This document shows positions 11,666 through 23,781 of a DNA stretch of 43,795 nt, one piece after another. The stretch comes from Gnetum montanum (Eukaryota; Streptophyta; Gnetopsida; Gnetales; Gnetaceae). Position 1 is the first letter of the stretch. Every line of letters starts with the position of its first letter. The stretch lies in assembly GCA_015680685.1 (NCBI GenBank), contig MNCI01028288.1, positions 86,988 through 130,782 of the forward strand. The letters are read 5' to 3'. The translations under genes were made by a program, and so were the position numbers. A model generated the notes under the pieces. The model was not told where the DNA came from. It ran no database searches and was given only the letters and a program-made list of their open reading frames with translations.

Positions 11666-12547
11666 TGATGAGTCATAATTTGGTCTACTTTGATATTGGA
11701 TATTTGATATCAGAGCCTCGATATTGGATACTCAATATCAGAGCCCAAGAGGCGATGTTAGATATCCAATATCATCTCTTTCGTGCTAGCCTATAAATAC
11801 AACACTTAAGTGCATGGTTGGGGGATAGTTTTAGTTCTTAGTTTTTGATAGTCCTTTCTTAGATTTTTAAAGTCAAGTTCTGTTATTCCCAGTGCATGTT
11901 GGCAGTGTGATGTTTGCAATCGTACGGCACCTTTGTTTAAGTGTGACGTACTTGAACATGTTACATGACTAAAAGTAAAGATCGAGATTACTTCCATCAT
12001 TGCCGCATTCACTTAGATTTATTATTGCTTTAATTATTTAATTATTTACTATTTTCTTTAGTTAATGTTTTCATTTATTGCTATTTACTATTCCTATCAT
12101 TAAGTGGAATGAGTATGACTTAATCACAAGCGCTTCAGTGTAAGTACTTGGTAATCCAGTAGTGTATCGTTTGGCACACCTAGTGACGTACGCCTGGTAA
12201 TCCCAGTAGTAGTTATATGAAGTCCAAGGTGTGTACAGATGATTGGGGATGGATACTCATCGCACGTAGGCTAGTTTACATCTTATTTTCGATTGTTCAT
12301 TAGCTTAATTAATTTATCTCTTTATCATCATTAGGAGCATCATAGGATTAGACAAGATCATATGCCTCACTTTGGACTAAACCATACGTGACAAAGTTAC
12401 CACTACCCCAAGTGGGAAGATAGCAAACTACAATCAAAGCATAACAATTTACATACCTAACTAGTCCCATCCATGGAATTCGACTAGATCATACATGAAC
12501 ACTTATGATTCGTATGGTTGTGCATAGGGGTATCTCATTAGTCATCA
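11666..12547 (+). repeat. 3' LTR of element A
   Basis: It starts TGATGAGTCATAATTTGG and ends TTAGTCATCA, 882 bp. TATAAATA is at 11792-11799. It aligns to 3830-4708 along its whole length, with mostly C-T and G-A differences. Confidence 0.9.
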
Positions 12548-13935
12548 AAAGACATGATCACAAATGCATTAACTACTTTTGCTTTTCTTATAACTGGTGT
12601 TTTTCTTAAAGGTTGGTTATCTCACTCAATGCAAGATACACCCATCACTCTCACAAATACATTATGTGTTAGCTTAGTTAATTTAGAAGAGTATGAACAA
12701 TACCAATACATCATACAATACTTATAAATCAAAGAAAATTTTGAAAAATATCATCATTTCAAAAGGATGTTTTCTAAAAACATTCTAAATATTTTTGCAT
12801 TGTTGATCCTAGCATCTATGTTGTATTTCTACATTAGGTATTCTTCTACATTGCCTAAGTTATGATAAAGAATAAATGATTCTAGAATATGTGCATTAAT
12901 GTATGTGATGGCCACTTAAGATCATGGTTTCTAGTAGCTTGTATCATCTTTTTTAGGTTACTCGTGGCCTACAATGTTTAGGGATGTTCATAAAATAGTT
13001 AAATTTTGTTAGATATGTTAACATCATGCTCCACTCATCTATGTACAATCTCAAGAGCTTAGGACTTTGAAAATTGTGTGGCACTTCTAAAAATGAGAGC
13101 TAGATTTCATAGGTTCTATTAGTCTCCCTTCTTCTCTTGGTCATGAGTTTATTTTAACTATAGAATATTTCACCAACTAGGTGGAATTCATTACCTTAAA
13201 ATGAGCCATATCCAAGTACATCTATCATTTTATTTTGGATCATATCATTATCCACTTTGGTATTCCCCTTCAAATTGTTGCCAATAATAAACCTTAATTC
13301 AAGAGCAAAGACATTTCTAAATTTTATGATTAGTATAAAATCAACTAGCCATTCCCATTCCCCTATTATCTTTATTCTGATGATTAAGTTGAGCTAACAA
13401 ATAAATCCCTCAACTATTTGCTCAAAAACATGATGGATCAATCTCAATGAAACTCGTATATTATCTCACATCCTTTACATATTACCAAACCACTTTTTGA
13501 ATACAACTAGTTGAACCCCATTCTTGTTAATTTATGAATTAAAGAAATGTACTAGGTGGAGCTAGATGTGCTTTCTCTTCAAGAATTCTTGAATAATTGG
13601 ATGATAAAGAAGGAGAATTAAAAAAATGTGCTATGTCAAGCTAGACACTCTTGAATAGAATCACAAGCAAGTAGCAATCAACATTTAAAATTAACAAGAA
13701 GCTACATGCCATTACCATGACAAGCACATTCAATTAACAAAGATTAAATAAGACAATCTTGTCCTACAACATTTTCCCAATGCTAAGATATTCATGTTCT
13801 CTTCTAACTAGCAAGGTCCCTTCATCATCATCAAAAATCATGATAATAAAGCATACTATTTAGTGGAATATTATAGGAATTAATATCTAAATGTTGTAAA
13901 CAAATCATATCATAAGAAGTGTTATAGTTAAATAA
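12548..13935 (+). pseudogene. Element D pol relic, part 2: RNase H end and integrase (Tat-like)
   Basis: It continues the RNase H cut at 3829 (TNALTTFAFLI, consensus ADALATLAS). The integrase follows. About 13050-13160 gives ELDFIGSISLPSSLGHEFIL and EYFTN*VEFITLK (consensus LDFIGPI.P.SS.GH.FILVA.DYFTKWVEA..LK). About 13255 gives FGIPLQIVANNKP (consensus IVTDNG, second catalytic Asp now Asn). About 13365-13400 gives PYYLYSDD*VELTNKSL (catalytic Glu kept). The C-terminal part reads QGPFIIIKN...AYYLVEYY (consensus WEGPYVI...GAYYLVD). Many stops; dead. Clade placed by motif resemblance. Confidence 0.75.
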
Positions 13936-14022
13936 AAAATTCATTAAGTTTGCTCTAACCCTTATCTCCTATCTCATCCATGTTTTATTACATTGGTTTT
14001 GATTTTCTCCCTATCTTACTTT

Positions 14023-14092
<70 letters not shown>

Positions 14093-14684
14093 TTTCTACT
14101 ATTATTCTTCCTGCATCTTCCTCATGCAACTTTATCTATTATCCCCAATCTTTGCTTGTTCCATTCTAATAATGTTTCTTCCAATCAACACCCTATGATG
14201 AGAATATTTACAAGTGATCCTCCTCATGTAGATGGCTATGACTATTCTTTCATTTTTACTTCAAGTGAGGATGTGTTAAGCTTGAGTGAGGTAGGAAGAG
14301 AATGCATCAATTTATCAACTAGTAATCGTGCCTCACTTTTGTAGCATGCTATAGACAATGTCCCTCATTTCTTTTCTCATTTTCTTCCTTTCTTGATTTT
14401 GCAAATTTATACTTTATCTCTCCTATCTCATGATTCCCTATTCTTCCTCTAACTCTCCCTTTTTATCTATTTACCTTCCTCTCATCAACACATTAGTGAA
14501 GACTAAGCAACTTTATTATATTTTAGTAAGAGTGTGTTGAAAGTTTGAATGGGACAGGGTATGAACACTAATCAATGGTATTTCATTCATCATTTTGTGT
14601 ATGGGATTTACTCAAGTCATCATTCATCCTCTTTTTGATGAATCCTCCTTCAACATCTCAATAACATCTATCAAGAGGGGATAA
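13936..14684 (+). other. 3' untranslated stretch of element D
   Basis: This lies between the end of the D integrase and its PPT. It holds a (CT)n microsatellite and no supported gene. AAGAGGGGATAA at 14673-14684 is a plausible polypurine tract directly before an LTR-like start TGTTGTATCCCC. Confidence 0.5.
14026..14090. repeat. (CT)n microsatellite, about 32 units
   Basis: An uninterrupted CT dinucleotide run of about 65 bp lies in the 3' untranslated part of element D. The open frame over it is a low-complexity Ser-Leu artefact. Confidence 0.98.
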
Positions 14685-15254
14685 TGTTGTATCCCCTTTT
14701 TTTATATTTCAACAACTAGGACAAGTGTGGCTTTTGACATTAGTATATCTACTTAGGCCATCAAAATGTCCTTGAAATCATTATTAGAATTCATGTTTTA
14801 GGTTTCTAAACATTCTCAAAAGTTGTTCCTATTCATGCTCTAGAGGATAGGCATTAATTTTGGCACTTTTGGCAACTTTCAAAAGGCAAACATAATAAGT
14901 GTTACCCATGTGACACTGGGTGATACTAACACCAGCATCTACATCACCTCCTAGTATCAGCACTGCATCATCATGGGAAATCTTATTTCTTGATCCCAAT
15001 TTTACCTTTTCCAACCCTTCAACAACTAGTTTATACCATCCCCAAGAAGTCAACCATCAATTTTGATGATTTTAATAGTTTTGGGAGGCACCAAATAACA
15101 TATTCCACTTATATGATACCCAGTGATGCTAACACCAACATCAACATCACTTGCCAGTGTCACTTCAATATCAAGCATCAAAAACTTCACTTTCAACTAT
15201 TGTTTTGGTTATGATAGATTCTCAATGACTATCTCAAATTATCTCTAGGACAAC
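14685..15254 (+). repeat. Element D 3' LTR, left part (interrupted by element B)
   Basis: It begins TGTTGTATCCCC straight after the polypurine tract. It contains repeats of a GTGAYRCTAACACC / ACATCACC motif (about 14908-14950 and 15122-15165), which reappear beyond element B (24640-25260). This indicates that B inserted inside the D LTR. Its last five bases (ACAAC, 15250-15254) are B's target duplication. Confidence 0.55.
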
Positions 15255-16037
15255 TAATGAGCCGTGATATCGCGTACGCGATATCGCATCCACCACGCGA
15301 TATAGCGTCTTGCCTCATCTTCTATAAATAAGAGGTGGTGCCATTGGTTCCAAGGTAATTAGACTTAGACCCTTAGCCAAATTCTTGCAATTTTGTTATT
15401 CCAGAGTTACAATTATTTCTGTGTGCCTGTAGTAGGAGTCATAGAGTGAACGGGTCTTTATTCGAGCAATTTGTACCTGAGCACAATTTTGTGTACGACA
15501 ATAAAGACGAACTTTATGATAAAACTTGTAGCATACAGATTAAGCTAATTAGTAATTAATTATCATTTAATGTTTTCCTAGGTAATTAATATCACTCTCA
15601 ACCTTCAACCCCCTTAGTTAAATACACTCAGTACGACTGCTTCGAGCATGCATGTAGCACTTGGTAACCCAATAACAATTAGCGTTTGGTAATCCCAACA
15701 ACGTTGCACTAGTTCAGGATGTGTACAACAAGTGGGAATGGTTATTGGTGTCAGGAACATTTAGAAACTAGTTAATATAAGTTAGCCACTTAGTTCTCTC
15801 TCCCCCTCCTTTATTAGCAGAAGACATAAAAAATATAAAAGCTATAAAAATCATGTACCTCAAGCTTACTTAACCATACAACCGTGACAATACAAGTAAG
15901 CCTGGGAAGACAACGATTGATTAACCCTGAGTGTTCCATTAAGGCGCGTAAGGACTTAGTCCTTGGAGTTCGACCAGATCGTGCGTGAAACGCTCGTATT
16001 CATATGGTTGAGTGTAGGGGTACCTCACCACTCATCA
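15255..16037 (+). repeat. 5' LTR of element B
   Basis: It starts TAATGAGCCGTG. U3 has a perfect 20-bp palindrome at 15266-15285. TATAAATA is at 15323-15330 and AATAAAG near 15501. It ends ...CACTCATCA. Relative to the 3' LTR it lacks about 15 bp in the palindrome zone. Confidence 0.92.
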
Positions 16038-16038
16038 T

Positions 16039-16055
16039 TGGCGCCGTTGCCAGGG
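16039..16055 (+). other. Primer binding site of element B (tRNA-Asp)
   Basis: TGGCGCCGTTGCCAGGG lies one base after the 5' LTR. It differs from the complement of the plant tRNA-Asp 3' end (TGGCGCCGTTGCCGGGG) at one position. Confidence 0.88.
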
Positions 16056-16149
16056 ACTTAGTTGTTTGTGCACTGCATAGAACATAGAAAATCATTCATA
16101 TCATTGGAACATTAGAACGAACCCTTAGGGTTAATCAAAGAAAGATAAG

Positions 16150-18540
16150 ACAATGGTACATTGCACACCGAACAAGACAAGATGTCTTCTTCTTCGCATA
16201 AGAGCACTTTACTGCCTAAGACTAACACAAAAGGCAATCGGCTGCATAATACACGTAACCAGGATCCTCCAGTTCCTTAACAGTTTTGTGTGGTATATAC
16301 TCATCTCGATGAGTATGTACCCGATTTCACCTTTATTCTCCACCAAGATGAACAACTGCATTAGAGAGACTTGGAGGGTAACATAGTGTTGCATCCAAAC
16401 CGATCAGTTCCCAACATGCTCCTTTGTGCTCTCTCACGAATAGGCATGTTGCTTTTATACGCAGAATACATTGCATGTGATCATGACACAAGGGACTATG
16501 ATCCCATAGAAGCGCAATGTCAAAGGGACTTACGACAAGAGAGATACCATACATCCTTGAAGGGTAAATGGTCCCATGACACTCTGCATGTTTTGAGCGA
16601 AATTGAGGATGGTGAACCTACTTCAACAGGTTCCCCACGAAATGATGTTCCCCCTCTTGACATTGGTCAAGAGGTAGTGTATCAGAACCTCCACTCTACT
16701 ATTCACAACACTAGTTCTAATACCCACAAACACGAAGTGTTCAACGAGGGAACATGAACACATGATAAGGGCGGATGCTCTAATCGTGATCATGATCAAG
16801 GTTGAGACCACCGAAGAGAAGGTAGAAAACACCGTCATGGTGATGGTTCTCCTTCTTCTTCACCTTCATCATCACCTTCATCCTCTCCTTTAGTGTCTAG
16901 ACGTAGTCATAGGGAAACCAACCATGAGGATAAGGAAAAACGAAGTGAAAGTCATCGATGAGACAGTCGAGAACGAGGACAAGGGCACTCTAAGGAATCA
17001 AGGCATAGAAGAAGGGAGAGTAGGAAACCGCGTAGACACCATATATGCTATGAATGAGATGATCACGAAGAACCCCTACTTGCAACTAAAAGCATGCTAG
17101 ATATGACGGAGGCTGCAAGAGTTCCAACAAGGCACCAAAAGGATAGTAGGATCAAGAGGTTAGACATGAACAACATCCCATGATTTGAAGGGGGATACAA
17201 CGCTGATCCACAAAATAATTTACAAGAATTCCACGATGCATGTGCCTTGTAGAACATAGAAAACGAATGGCAAAAACTGAAGTTGTTCCCAAGGACACTA
17301 GTGAAAGAAGTTGAAAGCTGGTACCGGTCCTTAGAACCAAAATCCATTCGAAGGTGGTGTACAATGTTAGAACTGTTCAATGATAAGTAGTGTCTAACCT
17401 GCAGAAGCAAATCCAAGGATGGAAGAAAGGAAATCATGGACCCTTAGATACTGCCATGGGCCACTATTACGCACTATTACATCGTTGCCTTGGCCATGGT
17501 TATTTGCAACGAGATCAACTACACCATCTCATGGATGGACTTAGGCATGAAACAAGAAGAACCCTTGTGATGTACACCCAAGGAAGGTTATCGAAGCTTA
17601 GGTGTCATCAAATTCATAGAGTGCTAGAGCAAGTAGCCAAAGAAGAAGGTGAGCTACAAAAGAGAGAAAGTGCAGAAGAATATAACCAAGATCCTTCCCT
17701 CCAAAAAAGGGAAGTGAGATTTTGTGAGGAGGAAGAAGAGTCACTACTGAAAGAGATGATGAATAGGAAAACTTTGTCTCTCCAAAAGTTAACAATAGAA
17801 GTATCAGCAAAGGTAGCCAAATGTGGGACTCCCTGGATAGTAGGTTTAAAATTGTTCTTAAAATTGTAGAGGAGTCAAGGAAGCGAGGTAGTGACCGTGA
17901 CAAAAAGAAAAAGAGAGAAGTGGAAAATGCACGTAACAAGGGTAAGGGAAAAATGGCCATCACAGAATAGGTTATGGATTCAGACATAGACAATGATGGT
18001 GGATGTGAGATATGCTAATACGACCATCCTAAGGGATGTAGCCCAGTGATCTCACATCTACAAGAGTCTGGGGTGTATGCACTCAACCCACGACTTAATA
18101 AACGGCAAGTACCTGGAAGGTTACCTTATCCCCAAGGTAACCCAAGGTAGTTCCACCAACCTTCAACATATCGTCCAAGTGGAACTCCACCACAACCCAT
18201 TGAGCAACATCAATAGTGGCAATACCCACAGTCATGGGGGATGCCACCACCAAGGCAACAATACCCCTACCAGCAACCTGACCCATCTGGCTACTACGTG
18301 CAGCATCCAATCTGTCCATGTGACTCTGTTAGTCACGTTACACCACAACATTACTACCAAGCCCATGAGTATAATAGAACTCCTTCTCCTAGGGAAGATA
18401 ACCCACAAATATACCATCCTTCAAATCCATTCATAGCTCTCACACTAATAGCTCCATTACCATCCACTCCAGCAATGCAAGGGAAACTCCCTACTCAACC
18501 GTAGCAATGCAATGCCACAAGGGCTATAAACCCTCAACCC
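16150..18540 (+). pseudogene. gag of element B (broken)
   Basis: The N-terminal part (about 16371-16757) is open. A Ser/Arg/His-rich segment (16800-17050) follows, then the core with EEPLLATKSML, FEGGYNADPQNNL, WQKLKLFPRTLV and WYRSLEPKSI, with internal stops. A frame change near 17390 leads into 17390-17869 (HYYALLHRCLGHGY, KEEGELQKRE). A cysteine cluster lies near 18005 (CEIC, stop, YDHPKGC), and a Pro/Tyr/His/Gln-rich tail runs to about 18540. The order and motifs equal those of elements A and R. Confidence 0.75.
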
Positions 18541-18599
18541 GCTATTGGTTTTGACAATCGTATGAAGAAAAGACCTTTCTTCAGAACCAACAGTCCAAC

Positions 18600-19205
18600 C
18601 AAGCCCTTACAACCATAAGTGGTTGAACCTCTGAACGCCTCCTCATCAAATAAGGCTTCAGAGCTCCCTTCAAACCAAACACCGATCTCAACACATATGA
18701 TTATGTTAACACATGTTGTAACTGACTGGATCAAGGTTGGCCACCTTCCCAAGAAATTCTCTGATCCTGGAAGCCCTCTAATCTATCTCCAAATCGCTGG
18801 GAATGAGCCATGCAAAGCTCTTCTGGACTCAGGTTCTAGAGTCAACTTAATATCACAAGAAATGTACAAAGCTTAGAACCTGCCTCCATTAAAGAAGAGT
18901 AATATTCGCCTAGAGCTGGCCAACCATTCCATCATTGTTCCCTTGGGACTGGTGGAGGACATCGTCACCACTATGTGTGGGTGGTCGTACCCAGCTAATT
19001 TCCTAGTGATACAAGTGAATAACGGTAAAGGGGACTTCCCAATAATAATGGGAAGGGCATGTATAAGTACTATAGATGCATGCCTAGGAATCCGTGATCT
19101 TTCCCTAGAAATATTTAAGGAGAACACTTTTGGAAAGATCAAGAAGAAGAAGGTTCCATGCATCGCATACAGTGATACAAGGTGCAATTGCACGCAGAGA
19201 TCATG
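18600..19205 (+). pseudogene. Aspartic protease of element B (broken)
   Basis: PLIYLQIAGNEPCKALLDSG gives the retroviral-type active site LLDSGS (DSG in place of DTG), followed by VNLIS. After a stop at about 18874 the frame goes on to LPLGLVEDIV-like sequence and DFPIIMGRACISTIDACL, the second protease strand (ILGR-type). It would have processed Gag-Pol. It is linked to gag upstream and RT downstream. Confidence 0.8.
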
Positions 19206-19409
19206 AGTTGTGCAAAGCTTAGCATTGCCTGCATGAAACCAGTGTGCATAAGACATTAACATACAAAAGTGCCTATATGCAGCAGCCACACGACAAGAAG
19301 ACACCCAGTGGTTGATAACTGATCAAGAGAGAAACTCACTAATGTGCATGGAACTAATTGAGGGAATAACTTGTGCTTACATTGAAAGCATAGATGCACT
19401 AGAGTAAGT

Positions 19410-20826
19410 TGGCTACCAACTTCCAAACCTTAACCTTGAAAACATCAACTGGGGGAAGTTGGAAATTCTTGAAAAATTCAAACAAGAGCCCATAGAATTG
19501 AAACCATTGCCCACCGATTTGGAATATATGACCCTTGAAAATGGAAAACCGGTAATCATCAATGCAAGGCTTACTTCCAAACAGAAAGGAAGACTGCTGA
19601 AAGTAATAAACAAGTGGTCAAAAGCCTTTGCCTAGTCATATCCCGAATTAACTAGAATAGATCCTAGGATATGCCACCATAGGATTTACACTGACCCCTC
19701 CATGAAACCTTGAAAACAAGTGCAGAGGTTATTGAACCCAAAATTGAAATAGGAAGTAAAGGAAGAAATAGAACAGCTTCTTAAGGCTGGGTTCATATAT
19801 CCTATTACTGATAGCGAATGGGTTAGCCCTATGGTGATCATGCCTAAAAAGGGAGGCAAATGGATGATGTGCATAGATTTTAGGCTTCTGAACATGGCAA
19901 CATTTAAGGATCACTTTTCGTTGCCATTCGTTGACCAAGTCATAGACACCATAGTAGGGAATCACTATTATAGTTTTCTGGATGGCTATAGTGGATACAA
20001 CCAAATACGGATAGCCCCAGAAGACCAAGCCAAGACAATGTTCACCAGTCCTTGGGGAACGTTTGCGTACAAAAAAATGTCGTTTGGCTTGTGTAATGCT
20101 CCTGCCACATTTCAACACCAAGTTCTAAGCATATTCCAATAGCAGATAGGGAACGGAGTGGAAGTCTTTATGGACGACTTCTCCACCTATGGAACAAGTT
20201 TTGATCAAGCCTTGGACCAATTAGAGCAAGTGCTGAAAAGATGCGTAGAGACCAATTTAAGGCTCAACTGGTAGAAAAGCCATTTAATGATCCAAGAAGG
20301 CATAGTACTTGGGCATAAGGTTTCACATGCAGGAATAGAGGTAGACCCAAATAAAATTAGGATCATCCAAGGAATCACCCGTCAACCAGAAACTATCAAA
20401 GACATTCGATCATTCCTTGGACACACTGGATACTATAGGAGATTCATTGAGAACTTCTACAAGATTGCCAAATCGTTGGTAGAGTTAACAAAGAAGGACA
20501 CATCTTTTGAGTGGACCAAAGAATGTGAATGAGCATTCCAAACTCTGAAATGAAAGCTTGTAGAAACTCCCATTCTACAATCTCCTGACTAGTCCACGTC
20601 ATTCCACATAATGACTAACATGTCCAATTATGCTTTAGGAGTCATTCTTACATAGTTAGATGACAAAAAACTCCCTTACTACATCCACTGTGCAAGTAGA
20701 AGTATCATCGGTGCACAACTTAACTACACAACTACAGAGAGAGAATTAATGCTTGTAGTGTTTGCACTGGATAAGTTTAGGCATTATGTGTTAGGTTACA
20801 AAGTGTTCATCCACACATATCATAGT
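19410..20826 (+). pseudogene. Reverse transcriptase and RNase H of element B (broken, truncated)
   Basis: The RT fingers carry EIEQLLKAGFIYPI and SPMVIMPKKGGKWMMCIDFR. The palm has SFLDGYSGYNQIRIAPED, SFGLCNAPATFQ and the catalytic VFMDDFSTYG (the two Asp kept). The thumb has LGHKVSHAGIEVDPNKI, IRSFLGHTGYYRRFI and FEWTKECE. RNase H has ASRSIIGAQLNYTTTEREL and LVVFALDKFRHYVLG. It stops abruptly at HTYHS, where a single N sits at 20827. The rest of RNase H and the linker (roughly 100 residues in relatives) are missing. Stops occur at 19636, 19712, 20142 and 20532 among others. Confidence 0.88.
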
Positions 20827-20869
20827 NGGACTTTAGGAAGAAACAACAGTTTCTTCATAGAGCCAAGTA

Positions 20870-21962
20870 CTTCATGGAAATCAATGGACAACTTTACAAA
20901 GTGTGTCCTGATGGCTTGGTTCGATGGTGTGTGCCCAAGGTAGACCAACTGAGAGTTCTCCAAGATGCTCATGAGGGCCCTTGTGGGGGTCACTATGCAG
21001 GGAGACGAACGGCTATTAAGATCTTTCTTGCAGGATATTACTGGCCAACATTATTTTGGGATACCCATCAATTTGTTTGATCTTGTGAGCACTATCAACG
21101 TGATGGGGGAATGACTGCTAAAATGGAGAGTTTGCAACAATGGATTCAACCATTAGAACCCTTCGACATTTGGGGAATAGACTTTATGGGGCCCATTACA
21201 CCAATGTCCAATGGAAAAGATTACATTGTAGTTGTTGTAGACTATCTAACGAAATGGGCTAAAGTGGCTATTGTTACAGACTACACATCATCTACAGCTG
21301 CACGATTTGTGCAACAAAAAATCGTAAATAGGTTTGGTGTGCCACGTGCACTTATTTCGGATAATGGAACACACTTCACAAGTGCAACTTTTTGAAAGTT
21401 AATGCAACGCTTAGGGGTTGAACATAAATTGACTACACCTTATCACCCCCAAGCTAACAGAAAAGCTGACATCACTAATAGGAAGATCACTAAAATATTA
21501 ACTAGAAAAATTAGCAAGTATAGGCGAGATTGGAGCACTAAATTGAATGATGCTCTTTGGGCATACCGCTTCACCTAGAAACTCCCTATAGGCTACTCTT
21601 CCTATGAGTTAGTGTACGGAAAGCTTCCAATGGTTCCAATTCAAAACGAGCTCCATACACTATCAATGGCTTGTGACCTCCTCCTCAATCTTGATCTAGC
21701 AAAAAAACAAAGGTTAGCAACTTTAAACATGCTAGACAAAAACCAATTAGCTACTCTGTCATCAAATGAGTTGCATAAGGCATATAACAAGCAACATCAT
21801 GACTTGAAGATTCGAAAGGTTAAGTATCAACCAAGAGATAAGGTTCTCTACTGGAACCCCACACATGTGCCACAATGCATAAAATTTCAAACACTATGGG
21901 AAGGACCTTACATTATTCATACAACCTTTCCTTCAAGGGCCATGACCATATACAAACCATAG
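20870..21962 (+). pseudogene. Integrase of element B (broken)
   Basis: The zinc-binding N-terminal part has HEGPCGGHYAGRRTA, GYYWPTLFWD and CEHYQR (second cysteine of the usual CxxC changed). The catalytic core has DIWGIDFMGPITP (Asp), RALISDNGTHF (Asp) and PQANRKADITNRKI, where relatives have Glu before the ISNREI-like segment, so Glu has become Asp. The C-terminal part has LWAYRFT, YSSYELVYGK, YQPRDKVLYWN and LWEGPYIIHTTF. Stops lie at about 21079, 21395 and 21579. It would have inserted the element's cDNA. Confidence 0.88.
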
Positions 21963-22138
21963 AGCCTTAATAAGAGATTGTTAGTCAATATGCAAAAGAC
22001 CAAACCCTTCCATGAATTTAGAAGGGTTAGTGCACATAATACCTTTGAGAAGGGACGACCCTGGTCACTATTTCGGATCTCCTCCTTCCAATTCAGTCAT
22101 GGGGGAGACGACCACCTCTGCTAACTATTTGAGACCCT

Positions 22139-22322
22139 CAGTTCCTTTTTTTTAAGTTTTTGTTTTACACATTTTTGTTTTAAAAATTTCTTTAACTTTT
22201 CTTGTTTTTGTTTTGCAACATCGTTTATACTTTTTCATTTCTTTATGTGACTGTTTGTTTTGTTTGTTTTTGTTCTTGTTCTTGTTCTTGTTTTGTCTTT
22301 GTTTGTTGTTTTTGTTTTTTTA
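22139..22322. repeat. T-rich low-complexity tract with TTGTTC repeats
   Basis: A run of T-rich, TTTTG/TTGTTC-type simple repeat; TTGTTC is repeated several times near 22269-22292. A similar tract follows the same AGTCATGGGGG motif in element A (about 7355-7460), so it is an inherited element part. Confidence 0.85.
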
Positions 22323-22700
22323 GATTCGACACCTAATAAGTACTCTTGATGGTGGTATGAACTATATTCTATGGATTGCTAATGGTTGGTTCTTACCTTT
22401 GAGTTATAATGTTGATACTAAGGTATGGCTCTTTTGATATAATAGGCAATGAGTCCACATCATCCATGCATTCATGAATTTCTATGGTCTCTCTTGGCTT
22501 GGAACTATACAGTCCCTTTCTTTAATAATAAAAATATTAACGAATTGGTGACTGGGCATTTCTCAAACTAAAGAAGGACTTAAGGATTGAAAAGGGTGTG
22601 ACTTCAAGGGGATTTGATGCATTTGTATTGGCTATTCTCTTGTGTGCTTGAATTTTTTCTTCTTAAGTTTTCCTTAACATTCCAACATTGCTCCATTATT

Positions 22701-22793
22701 GGGAAGCTAAGACAATAAAAATAAGTCTTTGCATGATGTGGTTNCGGGAAGCTAAGACAATAAAAATAAGTCTTTGCATGATGTGGTTCTCAN
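22701..22793. repeat. 43-bp exact duplication around a single N (assembly join)
   Basis: 22701-22743 and 22746-22788 are identical, with N at 22744; another N lies at 22793. It is probably an unmerged contig overlap. Confidence 0.9.
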
Positions 22794-23768
22794 CTGTACA
22801 CCACCTTGTTCTTGGGACTCCATTCCATTCTCTTCTCCCCATCATTCTTTCTCCATTTTCCACCTCATTGTCGGTTGTATAAGTAGTCTATATTTTGGTT
22901 GATGCATTGTTTTCTCTTTGGTGAATTCTTTGGGTTAAGAATTTAACTCTTGCTCCCAAATGACATTTCCAGAGCCTACAGACTCTTTGAATGTGGGTTT
23001 GTCAAGGCATGAGCCTGCTTTGGGGAGGACCCACTGGCATTCCTATTTGGTGCACCAGTTAACTTCTTTCCCTTAAACATTTCCACAATCAACTTTTTTT
23101 TGTTTCATTCCCACCTCTGACATCCATTTTATCGGTGTTGTTATTATTTCTTTTTTTCCATCTTTCTTATTCCTTATCTTTTTCCATTCTATCGCTACTG
23201 GAGGATCGCTCTTAGTCATGGAGGCCCTGGTCTAATTTTTTCAATTTTTCCTAACCCCTACACCTTGGGTAGTCACCATTGTGATATCTTTAGAATCTGT
23301 ATTGGCCATATCACAACTCAGCCAATGGACCTTACACCGAGGCAAGGTATCAACTGTATTGTGATTTACTTATCCTTCCTCATATGTGACTGTGTTGTGT
23401 GTGCATATGGTAATCATACAGCAATGGACTGGACCTGGAGGAAACACTCAGGATGGACTGGTGCTAGAATGGTTGTGCAAGGAACAAGATTGATGACGCG
23501 GTTGTGGATGGACAACAGAAGGCGCAATCTTGATGTCGGCAGCAACACGTCTTCTCCTTTTCTCTCTCTCTTCTCTCTCAGCTGCCAAAGAAGGCTAGAT
23601 GTCAATTATGTATAGTGTTCACTCTTGTAGTCATGAACACTAATATTGTCATGTATTGTAATGTTGATACGTTCACATGTCACCCCATTCACCATTAGTT
23701 GTTATTCAAGTCAATAATCCCATACCTTCCCAATATTTTGTAAGGAAGTCGAGGACGAGTTTTCATTC

Positions 23769-23781
23769 AGTCATGGGGGTA
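23769..23781 (+). other. Polypurine tract of element B
   Basis: AGTCATGGGGGTA lies directly before the 3' LTR start TAATGAG. It primes plus-strand synthesis in this class. The same string lies before the second LTR of pair E. Confidence 0.82.

Larger units (their letters stand above)
3830..12547 (+). mobile_element. Element A: pol-less Athila-like LTR retrotransposon (8.7 kb)
   Basis: It is bounded by two ~880-bp LTRs (3830-4708, 11666-12547), with a tRNA-Asp-type PBS after the first and a G-rich PPT before the second. The interior carries gag (about 4855-7250), a non-coding module, and a long degraded ORF (about 9424-11385). No aspartic protease, RT, RNase H or integrase motif can be found, so mobilisation would have needed pol in trans. 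It is inserted in the RNase H of element D; the target frame reads across the junction (HIHRLE before, KDMITNAL after). Flanks GGAAAA and AAAGA give only an imperfect target duplication. By eye the LTRs differ by roughly 8-10%. Confidence 0.85.
21963..23768 (+). other. Non-coding 3' module of element B
   Basis: It holds a PPT-like AGTCATGGGGGAG at 22095-22107, a T-rich tract with TTGTTC repeats (about 22139-22322), an assembly duplication at 22701-22793, a second AGTCATGGAGG at 23214 and the A/B-shared pre-PPT block (about 23690-23768). A 116-codon open frame at 23265-23615 resembles nothing recognised. Unlike element A, there is no coiled-coil ORF here. Confidence 0.6.

Noticed and set aside
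3825-12552. Perfect target duplication for element A
   Set aside because: The flanks GAAAA and AAAGA match only partly; insertion is supported by the bridged RNase H frame instead.
13980-14198. 72-codon open frame with a Ser-Leu run
   Set aside because: It is translation of the (CT)n microsatellite.
23265-23615. 116-codon open frame in the 3' module of element B
   Set aside because: No motif, no counterpart in element A, and composition like the surrounding non-coding sequence.
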